Shown piece by piece: positions 47,265 to 58,440 of a stretch of 64,000 nucleotides of DNA. Position 1 is the stretch's first letter; each line of letters opens with the position of its first letter. Under the pieces are notes generated by a model. That model saw only the letters and a list, made by a program, of their open reading frames with translations, was not told the DNA's origin and searched no databases. This stretch comes from Symsagittifera roscoffensis (taxonomy: Eukaryota > Xenacoelomorpha > Acoela > Convolutidae), in assembly GCF_963678635.1 (NCBI RefSeq), contig NC_087064.1:742001-806000 (forward strand), written 5' to 3'. The translations under genes were made by a program, and so were the position numbers.

Positions 47265-49080
47265 ACCAAAGAAGCAGCTCAAGTTCTGATTGGTAGATTA
47301 GATCACTTGTTTCACTCCACCTACCAAAGAGGCATCTCAACTTCTAATTGGTTGATTAGATCACTTGTTTCACTTCCACCTACCAAAGAGGCAGCTCAAG
47401 TTCTGATTGGTAGATTAGATAACTTGTTTCATTTCCACCTACCAAAGAGGCTGCTCAACTTCTGATTGGTAGATTAGATCACTTGTTTCACTTCCACCTA
47501 CCAGAGAGGCAGCTCAAGTTCTGATTGGTAGATAAGATCACTTGTTTCACTTCCATCTACCAAAGATGCAGCTCAAGTTCTGATTTGTAGATTAAATCAC
47601 TTGTTTCACTTCCACCTACAAAGAGGCAGCTCAAGTTCTGATTGTTAGATAAGATCACCTGTTTCACTTCCACCTGCCAAAGAGGCAGCTCAACTTCTGA
47701 TTGGTAGATTAGATCACTTGTTTCACTTCCACCTACCAAAGAGGCAGCTCAACTTCTGATTGATAGATTAGATCACTGGTGTCACTTCCACCTACCAAAG
47801 AGGCAGCTCAAATTCTGATTGGTAGATTAGATCACTTGTTTCACTTCCACCACCCAAAGAGGCAGCTCAAGTTCTGATTGGTAGATTAGATCACTTGTTT
47901 CACTCCACCTACCAAAGAGGCATCCCAACTTCTGATTGGTAGATTAGATCACTTGAATCACTTCCAAGCTTCAAAGAGGCAGCTCGCTTCTGATTGATAG
48001 ATTAGATCACCTATTTCACTTCCACCTACCAATGACGCAGGTCAAGGTCTGATTGGTAGATTAGATCATTTGTTTCACTTCCACCTAGCTAAGAGGCAGC
48101 TCATGTTCTGATTGGTAGATTAGATCGCTTGTTCCACTTCCACCTACCAAAGAGGCAGCTCAAGTTCTGATTGGTAGATTACATCACTTGTTTCTTTTCC
48201 ACCTACCAAAGAAGCAGCTCAAGTTCTGATTGGCAGATTAGATCACTTGTTTCACTCCACCTACCAAAGAGGCATCTCAACTTCTAATTGGTTGATTAGA
48301 TCACTTGTTTCACTTCCACCTACCAAAGAGGCAGCTCAAGTTCTGATTGGTAGATTAGATAACTTGTTTCATTTCCACCTACCAAAGAGGCTGCTCAACT
48401 TCTGATTGGTAGATTAGATCACTTGTTTCACTTCCACCTACCAGAGAGGCAGCTCAAGTTCTGATTGGTAGATAAGATCACTTGTTTCACGTCCATCTAC
48501 CAAAGATGCAGCTCAAGTTCTGATTTGTAGATTAAATCACTTGTTTCACTTCCACCTACAAAGAGGCAGCTCAAGTTCTGATTGTTAGATAAGATCACCT
48601 GTTTCACTTCCACCTGCCAAAGAGGCAGCTCAACTTCTGATTAGTAGATTATATCACTTGTTTCACTTCCACCTACCAAAGAGGCAGCTCAACTTCTGAT
48701 TGATAGATTAGATCACTGGTGTCACTTCCACCTACCAAAGAGGCAGCTCAAATTCTGATTGGTAGATTAGATCACTTGTTTCACTTCCACCACCCAAAGA
48801 GGCAGCTCAAGTTCTGATTGGTAGATTAGATCACTTGTTTCACTTCACCTACCAAAGAGGCATCCCAACTTCTGATTGGTAGATTAGATCACTTGAATCA
48901 CTTCCAAGCTCCAAAGAGGCAGCTCGCTTCTGATTGATAGATTAGATCACCTATTTCACTTCCACCTACCAATGACGCAGGTCAAGGTCTGATTGGTAGA
49001 TTAGATCATTTGTTCCACTTCCACCTACCGAAGAGGCAGCTCATGTTCTGATTGGTAGATTAGATCACTTGTTTCACTTC
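47265..49080. repeat. 940-bp (16-mer) tandem duplication
   Basis: CCACCTACAAAGAGG (a monomer lacking CC) at 47,611/48,551 and CTTCCAAGCT at 47,961/48,901 are both 940 bp apart (sixteen monomers less four bases). Copies are 47,265-48,204 and 48,205-49,080. The first copy has a HindIII site (AAGCTT at 47,966-47,971) that is AAGCTC in the second. A 60-codon open frame on the minus strand at 47,557-47,739 is incidental. Confidence 0.83.
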
Positions 49081-49740
49081 CACCCTCCAAAGAGGCAGCT
49101 CGCTTCTGATTGGTAGATTAGATCACCTGTTTCACTTCCACCTACCAATAACGCAGGTCAAGGTCTGATTGGTAGAGTAGATCACTTGTGTCACTTCCAC
49201 CCTCCAAAGAGGCAGCTCGCTACTGATTGATAGATTAGATCACCTATTTCACTTTCACCTACCAATGACGCAGGTCAAGGTCTGATTGGTAGATTAGATC
49301 ATTTGTTTCACTTCCACCTACCGAAGAGGCAGCTCATGTTCTGATTGGTAGATTAGATCACTCGTTTCACTTCCACCCTCCAAAGAGGCAGCTCGCTTCT
49401 GATTGGTAGATTAGATCACCTGATTCACTTCCACCTACCAATGACGCAGGTCAAGGTCTGATTGGTAGATTAGATCATTTGTTTCACTTCCACCCTCCAA
49501 AGAGGCAGCTCGCTTCTGATTGGTAGATTAGATCACCTGTTTCACTTCCACCTACCAATGACGCAGGTCAAGGTCTGATTGGTAGAATAGATCATTTGTT
49601 TCACTTCCACCTACCGAAGAGGCAGCTCAAGTTCTGATTGGTAGATTACATCACTTGTTTCACTTCCACCTACCAAAGAGGCAGCTAAACTTCTGATTGG
49701 TAGATTAGATCACTTTTTTCACTTCACCGACCAAAGAGGC
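47950..49740. repeat. Displaced island of A/B/C class monomers
   Basis: CAGCTCGCTTCTG (A), CCAATGACGCAGG (B) and CCGAAGAGG (C) monomers reappear here, first as a short A-B-C group at 47,970-48,100, then as a longer run at 48,905-49,740. They include CCTATTTCAC, GAGTAGATC and CAGCTAAAC variants typical of 31-38 kb. Both sides are domain 8/9-type monomers. The last monomer, near 49,725-49,780, is chimeric (CACCGACCAAAGAGGC joined to AGCTCAAATTCTG). The classes otherwise end at about 39.56 kb, so about 8.4 kb separates island and main domain. Confidence 0.8.
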
Positions 49741-51139
49741 AGCTCAAATTCTGATTGGTAGATAAGATCACTTGTTTCACTTTCATCTAACAAAGAGGCA
49801 GCTCAAGTTCTGATTTGTGGATTAAATCACTTGTTTCACTTCCACCTACCAAAGAGGCAGCTCAAGTTCTGATTGGTAGATAAGATCACCTGTTTCACTT
49901 CCACCTGCCAAAAAGGCAGCTCAAGTTCTGATTGGTAGATTAGATCACTTGTTTCACTTCCACCTACCAAAGAGGCAGCTCAACTTCTGATTGGTAGATT
50001 AGATCACTGGTTTCACATCCACCTACCAAAGAGGTAGCTCAAGTTCTGATTGGTAGATTAGATCACTTGTTTCACTTCCACCACCCAAAGAGGCAGCTCA
50101 ACTTCTGATTGGTAGATTAGATCACTTGATTCACTCCACCTACCAAAGAGGCATCTCAACTTCTGATTGGTTGATTAGATCACTTGTTTCACTTCCACCT
50201 ACCAAAGAGGCAGCTCATGTTCTGATTGGTAGATTAGATCACTTGTTTCATTTCCACATACCAAAGAGGCTGCTCAACTTCTGATTGGTAGATTAGATCA
50301 CTTGTTTCATTTCCACCTACCAAAGAGGCTGCTCAACTTCTGCTTGGTAGATTAGATCACTTGTTTCACTTCCACCTACCAAAGAGGCAGCTCAAGTTCT
50401 GATTGGTAGACTAGATCACTTTTTTCACTTCCACCTACCAAAGAGGCAGCTCAACTTCTGATTGGTAGATTAGATCACTTGCTTCACTCCACCTACCAAA
50501 GAGGCAGCTCAACTTCTGATTGGTATATTAGATCACTTGTTTCACTTCCACCTACCAAAGAAGCAGCTCAAGTTCTGAATGGTAGATTAGATCACTTGTT
50601 TCACTTCCACCACCCAAAGATGCAGCTCAACTTCTGATTGGTAGATTAGATCACTTGTTTCACTCCACCTACCAAAGAGGCATCTCAACTTCTGATTGGT
50701 TGATTAGATCACTTGTTTCACTTCCACCTACCAAAGAGGCAGCTCAAGTTCTGATTGGTAGATTAGATCACTTGTTTCATTTCCACCTACCAAAGAGGCT
50801 GCTCAACTTCTGATTGATAGATTAGATCACTTGTTTCATTTCCACCGACCAAAGAGGCTGCTCAACTTCTGCTTGGTAGTTTAGATCACTTGTTTCACTT
50901 CCACCTACCAAAGAGGCAGCTCAAGTTCTGATTGGTAGACTAGATCAATTTTTTCACTTCCACCTACCAAAGAGGCAGCTCAACTTCTGATTGGTAGATT
51001 AGATCACTTGTTTCACTCCACCTACCAAAGAGGCAGCTCAACTTCTGATTGGTATATTAGATCACTTGTTTCACTTCCACCTACCAAAGAAGCAGCTCAA
51101 GTTCTGATTGGTAGATTAGATCATTTGTTTCACTTCCAC

Positions 51140-51193
51140 CACCCAAAGAGGCAGCTCAACTTCTGATTGGTACATTAGATCCCTTTTCTCCAC
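51140..51193. repeat. 54-bp monomer (first copy)
   Basis: GTACATTAGATCCC then TTTTCTCCACC replaces the usual GTAGATTAGATCAC and TTGTTTCACTTCCACC. It loses five bases against the consensus, including the first TCACTT motif. It is found again at 52,547-52,600 as part of the 1,407-bp duplication, so the deletion predates that event. Confidence 0.82.
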
Positions 51194-52546
51194 CTACCAA
51201 AGAGGCATCTCAACTTCTGATTGGTTGATTAGATCACTTGTTTCACTTCCACCTACCAAAGAGGCAGCTCAAGTTCCGATTGGTAGATTAGATCACTTGT
51301 TTCATTTCCACCTACCAAAGAGGCTGCTCAACTTCTTATTGGTAGATTAGATCACTTGTTTCACTTCCACCTAGCAAAGAGGCAGCTCAAGTTCTGATTG
51401 GTAGATAAGATCACTTGTTTCACTTCCATCTACCAAAGAGGCAGCTCAAGTTCTGATTTGTAGATTAAATCACTTGTTTCACTTCCACCTACCAAAGAGG
51501 CAGCTCAAGTTCTGATTGGTAGATAAGATCACCTGTTTCACTTCCACCTGCCAAAGAGGCAGCTCAAGTTCTGATTGGTAGATTAGATCACTTGTTTCAC
51601 TTCCACCTACCAAAGAGGCAGCTCAACTTCTGATTGGTAGATTAGATCACTGGTTTCACTTCCACCTACCAAAGAGGTAGCTCAAGTTCTGATTGGTAGA
51701 TTAGATCACTTGTTTCACTTCCACCACCCAAAGAGGCAGCTCAAGTTCTGATTGGTAGATTAGATCACTTGTTTCACTCCACCTAACAAAGAGGCATCTC
51801 AACTTCTGATTGGTAGATTAGATCACTGGTTTCACTTCCACCTACCAAAGAGGCAGCTCAAGTTCTGATTGGTAGATTAGATCACTTGTTCCACTTCGAT
51901 CTACCAAAGAGGCAGCTCACGTTCTGATTTGTAGATTAAATCACTTGTTTCACTTCCACCTACCAAAGAGGCAGCTCAAGTTCTGATTGGTAGATAAGAT
52001 CACCTGTTTCACTTCCATCTACCAAAGAGGCAGCTCACGTTCTGATTTGTAGATTAAATCACTTGTTTCACTTCCACCTACCAAAGATGCAGCTCAAGTT
52101 CTGATTGGTAGATAAGATCACTGTTTCACTTCCACCTGCCAAAGGGGCAGCTCAAGTTCTGATTGGTAGATTAGATCACTTGTTTCACTTCCACCTACCA
52201 AAGAGGCAGCTCAACTTCTGATTGGTAGATTAGATCACTGGTTTCACTTCCACCTACCAAAGAGGCAGCTCAAGTTCTGATTGGTAGATTAGATCACTTG
52301 TTTCACTTCCACCACCCAAAGAGGCAGCTCAAGTTCTGATTGGTAGATTAGATCACTTGTTTCACTCCACCTACCAAAGAGGCAGCTCAACTTCTGATTG
52401 GTAGATTAGATCACTTGTTTCACTCCACCTACCAAAGAGGCAGCTCAACTTCTGATTGGTATATTAGATCACTTGTTTCACTTCCACCTACCAAAGAAGC
52501 AGCTCAAGTTCTGATTGGTAGATTAGATCATTTGTTTCACTTCCAC

Positions 52547-52600
52547 CACCCAAAGAGGCAGCTCAACTTCTGATTGGTACATTAGATCCCTTTTCTCCAC
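52547..52600. repeat. 54-bp monomer (second copy)
   Basis: This monomer has the same base changes and losses as the one at 51,140-51,193, and lies 1,407 bp downstream of it. It serves as an unambiguous anchor for the duplication. Confidence 0.82.
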
Positions 52601-55600
52601 CTACCAAAGAGGCATCTCAACTTCTGATTGGTTGATTAGATCACTTGTTTCACTTCCACCTACCAAAGAGGCAGCTCAAGTTCCGATTGGTAGATTAGAT
52701 CACTTGTTTCATTTCCACCTACCAAAGAGGCTGCTCAACTTCTTATTGGTAGATTAGATCACTTGTTTCACTTCCACCTAGCAAAGAGGCAGCTCAAGTT
52801 CTGATTGGTAGATAAGATCACTTGTTTCACTTCCATCTACCAAAGAGGCAGCTCAAGTTCTGATTTGTAGATTAAATCACTTGTTTCACTTCCACCTACC
52901 AAAGAGGCAGCTCAAGTTCTGATTGGTAGATAAGATCACCTGTTTCACTTCCACCTGCCAAAGAGGCAGCTCAAGTTCTGATTGGTAGATTAGATCACTT
53001 GTTTTACTTCCACCTACCAAAGAGGCAGCTCAACTTCTGATTGGTAGATTAGATCACTGGTTTCACTTCCACCTACCAAAGAGGTAGCTCAAGTTCTGAT
53101 TGGTAGATTAGATCACTTGTTTCACTTCCACCACCCAAAGAGGCAGCTCAAGTTCTGATTGGTAGATTAGATCACTTGTTTCACTCCACCTAACAAAGAG
53201 GCATCTCAACTTCTGATTGGTAGATTAGATCACTGGTTTCACTTCCACCTACCAAAGAGGCAGCTCAAGTTCTGATTGGTAGATTAGATCACTTGTTCCA
53301 CTTCGATCTACCAAAGAGGCAGCTCACGTTCTGATTTGTAGATTAAATCACTTGTTTCACTTCCACCTACCAAAGAGGCAGCTCAAGTTCTGATTGGTAG
53401 ATAAGATCACCTGTTTCACTTCCACCTACCAAAGATGCAGCTCAAGTTCTGATTGGTAGATAAGATCACTGTTTCACTTCCACCTGCCAAAGGGGCAGCT
53501 CAAGTTCTGATTGGTAGATTAGATCACTTGTTTCACTTCCACCTACCAAAGAGGCAGCTCAACTTCTGATTGGTAGATTAGATCACTGGTTTCACTTCCA
53601 CCTACCAAAGAGGCAGCTCAAGTTCTGATTGGTAGATTAGATCACTTGTTTCACTTCCACCACCCAAAGAGGCAGCTCAAGTTCTGATTGGTAGATTAGA
53701 TCACTTGTTTCACTCCACCTACCAAAGAGGCATCTCAACTTCTGATTGGTTGATTAGATCACTTGTTTCACTTCCACCTTCCAAAGAGGCACGTCAAGTT
53801 CTGATTGGCAGATTAGATCACTTGTTTCATTTCCATCTACCAAAGAGGCTGCTCAACTTCTGATTGGTAGATTAGATCACTTGTTTCGTTTCCACCTACC
53901 AAAGAGGCTGCTCAACTTCTGCTTGGTAGATTAGATCACTTGTTTCACTTCCACATACCAAAGAGGCAGCTCAAGTTCTGATTGGTAGACTAGATCACTT
54001 GTTTCACTTCCGCCTACCAAAGAGGCAGCTCAACTTCTGATTGGTAGATTAGATCACTTATTTCACTCCACCTACCAAAGAGGCAGCTCAACTTCTGTTT
54101 GGTAGATTAGATCACTTGTTTCACTTCCACCTACCAAAGAAGCAGCTCAAGTTCTGATTGGTAGATTAGATCACTTGTTTCACTTCCACCACCCAAAGAG
54201 GCAGCTCAACTTCTGATTGGTAGATTAGATCACTTGTTTCGTTTCCACCTACCAAAGAGGCTGCTCAACTTCTGCTTGGTAGATTAGATCACTTGTTTCA
54301 CTTCCACATACCAAAGAGGCAGCTCAGGTTCTGATTGGTAGACTAGATCACTTCTTTCACTTCCACCTACCAAAGAGGCAGCTCAACTTCTGATTGGTAG
54401 ATTAGATCACTTGTTTCACTCCACCTACCAAAGAGGCAGTTCAACTTCTGATTGGTAGATTAGATCACTTGTTTCACTTCCACCTACCAAAGAGGCAGCT
54501 CAACTTCTGATTGGTAGATTAGATCACTTGTTTCACTTCCACCACCCAAAGAGGCAGCTCAACTTCTGATTGGTAGATTAGATCACTTGTTTCACTCCAC
54601 CTACCAAAGAGGCATCTCAACTTCTGATTTGTTGATTAGATCACTTGTTTCACTTCCACCTACCAAAGAGGCAGCTCAAGATCTGATTGGTAGATTAGAT
54701 CACTTGTTTCACTTCCACCTACCAAAGAGGCAGCTCAAGTTCTGCTTGGTAGATTAGATCACTTGTTTCACTTCCACATACCAAAGAGGCAGCTCAAGTT
54801 CTGATTGGTAGACTAGATCACTTGTTTCACTTCCGCCTACCAAAGAGGCAGCTCAACTTCTGATTGGTAGATTAGATCACTTGTTTCACTCCACCTACCA
54901 AAGAGGCAGCTCAACTTCTGATTGGTAGATTAGATCACTTGTTTCACTTCCACCTACCAAAGAAGCAGCTCAAGTTCTGATTGGTAGATTAGATCACTTG
55001 TTTCACTTCCACCACCCAAAGAGCCAGCTCAACTTCTGATTGGTAGATTAGATCACTTGTTTCGTTTCCACCTACCAAAGAGGCTGCTCAACTTCTGCTT
55101 GGTAGATTAGATCACTTGTTTCACTTCCACATACCAAAGAGGCAGCTCAGGTTCTGATTGGTAGACTAGATCATTTGTTTCACTTCCACCTACCAAAGAG
55201 GCAGCTCAACTTCTGATTGGTAGATTAGATCACTTGTTTCACTCCACCTACCAAAGAGGCAGTTCAACTTCTGATTGGTAGATTAGATCACTTGTTTCAC
55301 TTCCACCTACCAAAGAAGCAGCTCAAGTTCTGATTGGTAGATTATATCACTTGTTTCACTTCCACCACCCAAAGAGGCAGTTCAACTTCTGATTGGTAGA
55401 TTAGATCACTTGTTTCACTTCCACCTACCAAAGAAGCAGCTCAAGTTCTGATTGGTAGATTAGATCACTTGTTTCACTTCCACCACCCAAAGAGGCAGCT
55501 CAACTTCTGATTGGTAGATTAGATCACTTGTTTCACTTCCACCACCCAAAGAGGCAGCTCAACTTCTGATTGCTAGATTAGATCACTTGTTTCACTCCAC

Positions 55601-56640
55601 CTACCAAAGAGGCAGTTCAACTTCTGATTGGTAGATTAGATCACTTGTTTCACTTCCACCTACCAAAGAAGCAGCTCAAGTTCTGATTGGTAGACTAGAT
55701 CACTTGTTTCACTACCATCTACCAAAGAGGCAGCTCAAGTTCTGATTGGTAGATTAGATCACTTGTTTCACTTCCACCTAACAAAGAGGCAGCTCAAGTT
55801 CTGATTGGTAGATTATATCACTTTTTTCACTTCCACCACCCAAAGAGGCAGCTCAAGTTCTGATTGGTGATAAGATCACTTGTTTCACTTCCATCTACCA
55901 AAGAGGCAGCTCACGTTCTGATTTGTAGATTAAATCACTTGTTTCACTTCCACCTACCAAAGAGGCAGCTCACGTTCTAATTTGTAGATTAAATCACTTG
56001 TTTCACTTCCACCTACCAAAGAGGCAGCTCAAGTTCTGATTGGTAGATTAGATCACTTGTTTCACTTCCACCTACCAAAGAGGCAGCTCAACTTCTGATT
56101 GGTAGATTAGATCACTGGTTTCACTTCCACCTACCAAAGAGGCATCTCAACGTTTGATTGGTTGATTAGATCACTTGTTTCACTTCCACCTACCAAAGAG
56201 GCAGATCCAGTTCTGATTGGAAGATTAGATCACTTGTTTCATTTCCACCTACCAAAGAGGCAGCTCAACTTCTGATTGGTAGATTAGATCACTGGTTTCA
56301 CTTCCACCTACCAAAGAGGCAGCTCAAGTTCTGATTGGTAGATTAGATCATTTGTTTCACTTCCACCACCCACAGAGGCAGCTCAACTTCTGATTGGTAG
56401 ATTAGATCACTTGTTTCACTCCACCTACCAAAGAGGCATCTCAACTTTTGATTGGTTGATTAGATCACTTGTTTCACTTCCACCTACCAAAGAGGCAGCT
56501 CCAGTTCTGATTGGTAGATTAGATCACTTGTTTCATTTCCACATACCAAAGAGGCTGCTCAACTTCTGATTGGTAGATTAGATCACTTGTTTCATTTTCA
56601 CCTACCCAAGAGGCTGCTCAACTTCTGATTGGTAGATTAG

Positions 56641-57480
56641 ATCACTTGTTTCACTTCCACCTACCAAAGAGGCAGCTCAAGTTCCGATTGGTAGACTGGA
56701 TCACTTTTTTCACTTCCACCTACCAAAGAGGCAGCTCAACTTCTGATTGGTAGATTAGATCACTTGTTTCACTCCACCTACCAAAGAGGCAGCTCAACTT
56801 CTGATTGGTAGATTAGATCACTTGTTTCACTTCCACCTACCAAAAAAGCAGCTCAAGTTCTGATTGGTAGATTAGATCACTTGTTTCACTCCACCTACCA
56901 AAGAGGCATCTCAACTTCTGATTGGTTGATTAGATCACTTGTTTCACTTCCACCTACCAAAGAGGCAGCTCAAGTTCTGATTGGTAGATTAGATCACTTG
57001 TTTCATTTCCACCTACCAAAAAGGCTGCTCAACTTCTGATTGGTAGATTAGATCACTTGTTTCACTTTCACCTACCAAAGAGGCAGCTCAAGTTCCGATT
57101 GGTAGACTGGATCACTTTTTTCACTTCCACCTACCAAAGAGGCAGCTCAACTTCTGATTGGTAGATTAGATCACTTGTTTCACTCCACCTACCAAAGAGG
57201 CAGCTCAACTTCTGATTGGTAGATTAGATCACTTGTTTCACTTCCACCTACCAAAAAAGCAGCTCAAGTTCTGATTGGTAGATTAGATCACTTGTTTCAC
57301 TCCACCTACCAAAGAGGCATCTCAACTTCTGATTGGTTGATTAGATCACTTGTTTCACTTCCACCTACCAAAGAGGCAGCTCAAGTTCTGATTGGTAGAT
57401 TAGATCACTTGTTTCATTTCCACCTACCAAAAAGGCTGCTCAACTTCTGATTGGTAGATTAGATCACTTGTTTCACTTCC
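56641..57480. repeat. 411-bp (7-mer) tandem duplication
   Basis: CAAAAAAGCAGCTC at 56,841 and 57,252 marks two copies 411 bp apart (seven monomers less two bases). Each has TTCCGATTGGTAGACTGG, TTTTTTCACTTCC, CACTCCACC, AAAAAAGCAGC, GGCATCTC and AAAAAGGCTGC monomers in order. They appear nearly identical. Confidence 0.82.
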
Positions 57481-58440
57481 ACCTACCAAAGAGGCAGCTC
57501 AAGTTCTGATTGGTAGATAAGATCACTTGTTTCACTTCCATCTAATAAAGAGGCAGCTCAAGTTCTGATTTGTAGATTAAATCAATTGTTTCACTTCCAC
57601 CTACCAAAGAGGCAGCTCAAGTTTTGATTGGTAGATAAGATCACCTGTTTCACTTCCACCTGCCAAAGAGGCAGCTCAAGTTCTGATTGGTAGATTAGAT
57701 CACTTGTTTCACGTCCACCTACCAAAGAGGCAGCTCAACTTCTGATTGGTAGATTAGATCACTGGTGTCACTTCCATCTACCAAAGAGGCAGCTCAAGTT
57801 CTGATTGGTAGATTAGATCACTTGTTTCACTTCCACCACCCCAAGAGGCAGCTCAAGTTCTGATTGGTAGATAAGATCACTTGTTTCACTCCACCTACCA
57901 AAGAGGCATCTCAACTTCTGATTGGTAGATTAGATCACTGGTTTCACTTCCACCTACCAAAGAGACAGCTCAACTTCTGATTGGTAGATTAGATCACTTG
58001 TTTCACTTCCACCTACCAAAGAAGCAGCTCAAGTTCTGATTGGTAGATTAGATCACTTGTTTCACTCCACCTACCAAAGAGGCATCTCAACTTCTGATTG
58101 GTTGATTAGATCACTGGTTTCACTTCCACCTACCAAAGAGGCAGCTCAAGTTCTGATTGGTAGATTAGATCACTTGTTTCACTTCCACCACCCAAAGAGG
58201 CAGCTCAAGTTCTGATTGGTAGATTAGATCACTTGTTTCACTCCACCTACCAAAGAGGCATCTCAACTTCTGATTGGTAGATTAGATCACTGGTTTCACT
58301 TCCACCTACCAAAGAGACAGCTCAACTTCTGATTGGTAGATTAGATCACTTGTTTCACTTCCACCTACCAAAGAAGCAGCTCAAGTTCTGATTGGTAGAT
58401 TAGATCACTTGTTTCACTCCACCTACCAAAGAGGCATCTC

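Larger units (their letters stand above)
50965..53720. repeat. 1,407-bp (24-mer) duplication, second copy one monomer shorter
   Basis: GGTACATTAGATCCC with its unusual 54-bp monomer occurs at 51,171 and 52,578 (TACATT), 1,407 bp apart. Towards the end of the copies the offset falls to 1,348 bp (AAAGGGGCAG at 52,141/53,489), exactly 59 bp less. The second copy has therefore lost one CATCTACC/GATTTG monomer. Copies are about 50,965-52,371 and 52,372-53,720. Confidence 0.85.
49741..58440. repeat. Domain 11: mixed HORs of 1,407, 822, 411 and 352 bp
   Basis: Monomers such as GGCTGCTCAACTTCTGC, CATACCAAAG, CACCACCCAAAG, AAGAAGCAGCTC, CTCACGTTCTG and GGTTGATTAG recur in repeated order. GTTTCGTTTCC lies at 53,883, 54,237 and 55,059 (354 and 822 bp). 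CAAAAAAGCAGC lies at 56,841 and 57,252 (411 bp). AGAGACAGCTCAAC lies at 57,961 and 58,313 (352 bp, six monomers less two). The whole stretch is satellite. Confidence 0.75.

Noticed and set aside
47557-47739. A 60-codon open frame on the minus strand
   Set aside because: It spans about three monomers of the 940-bp repeat and exists only because local base losses removed stops. The second copy of that repeat is not conserved as a frame.
47966-47971. HindIII site AAGCTT as a mark of foreign DNA
   Set aside because: The surrounding bases are a normal class A monomer. The second 940-bp copy has AAGCTC, so it is one point change.
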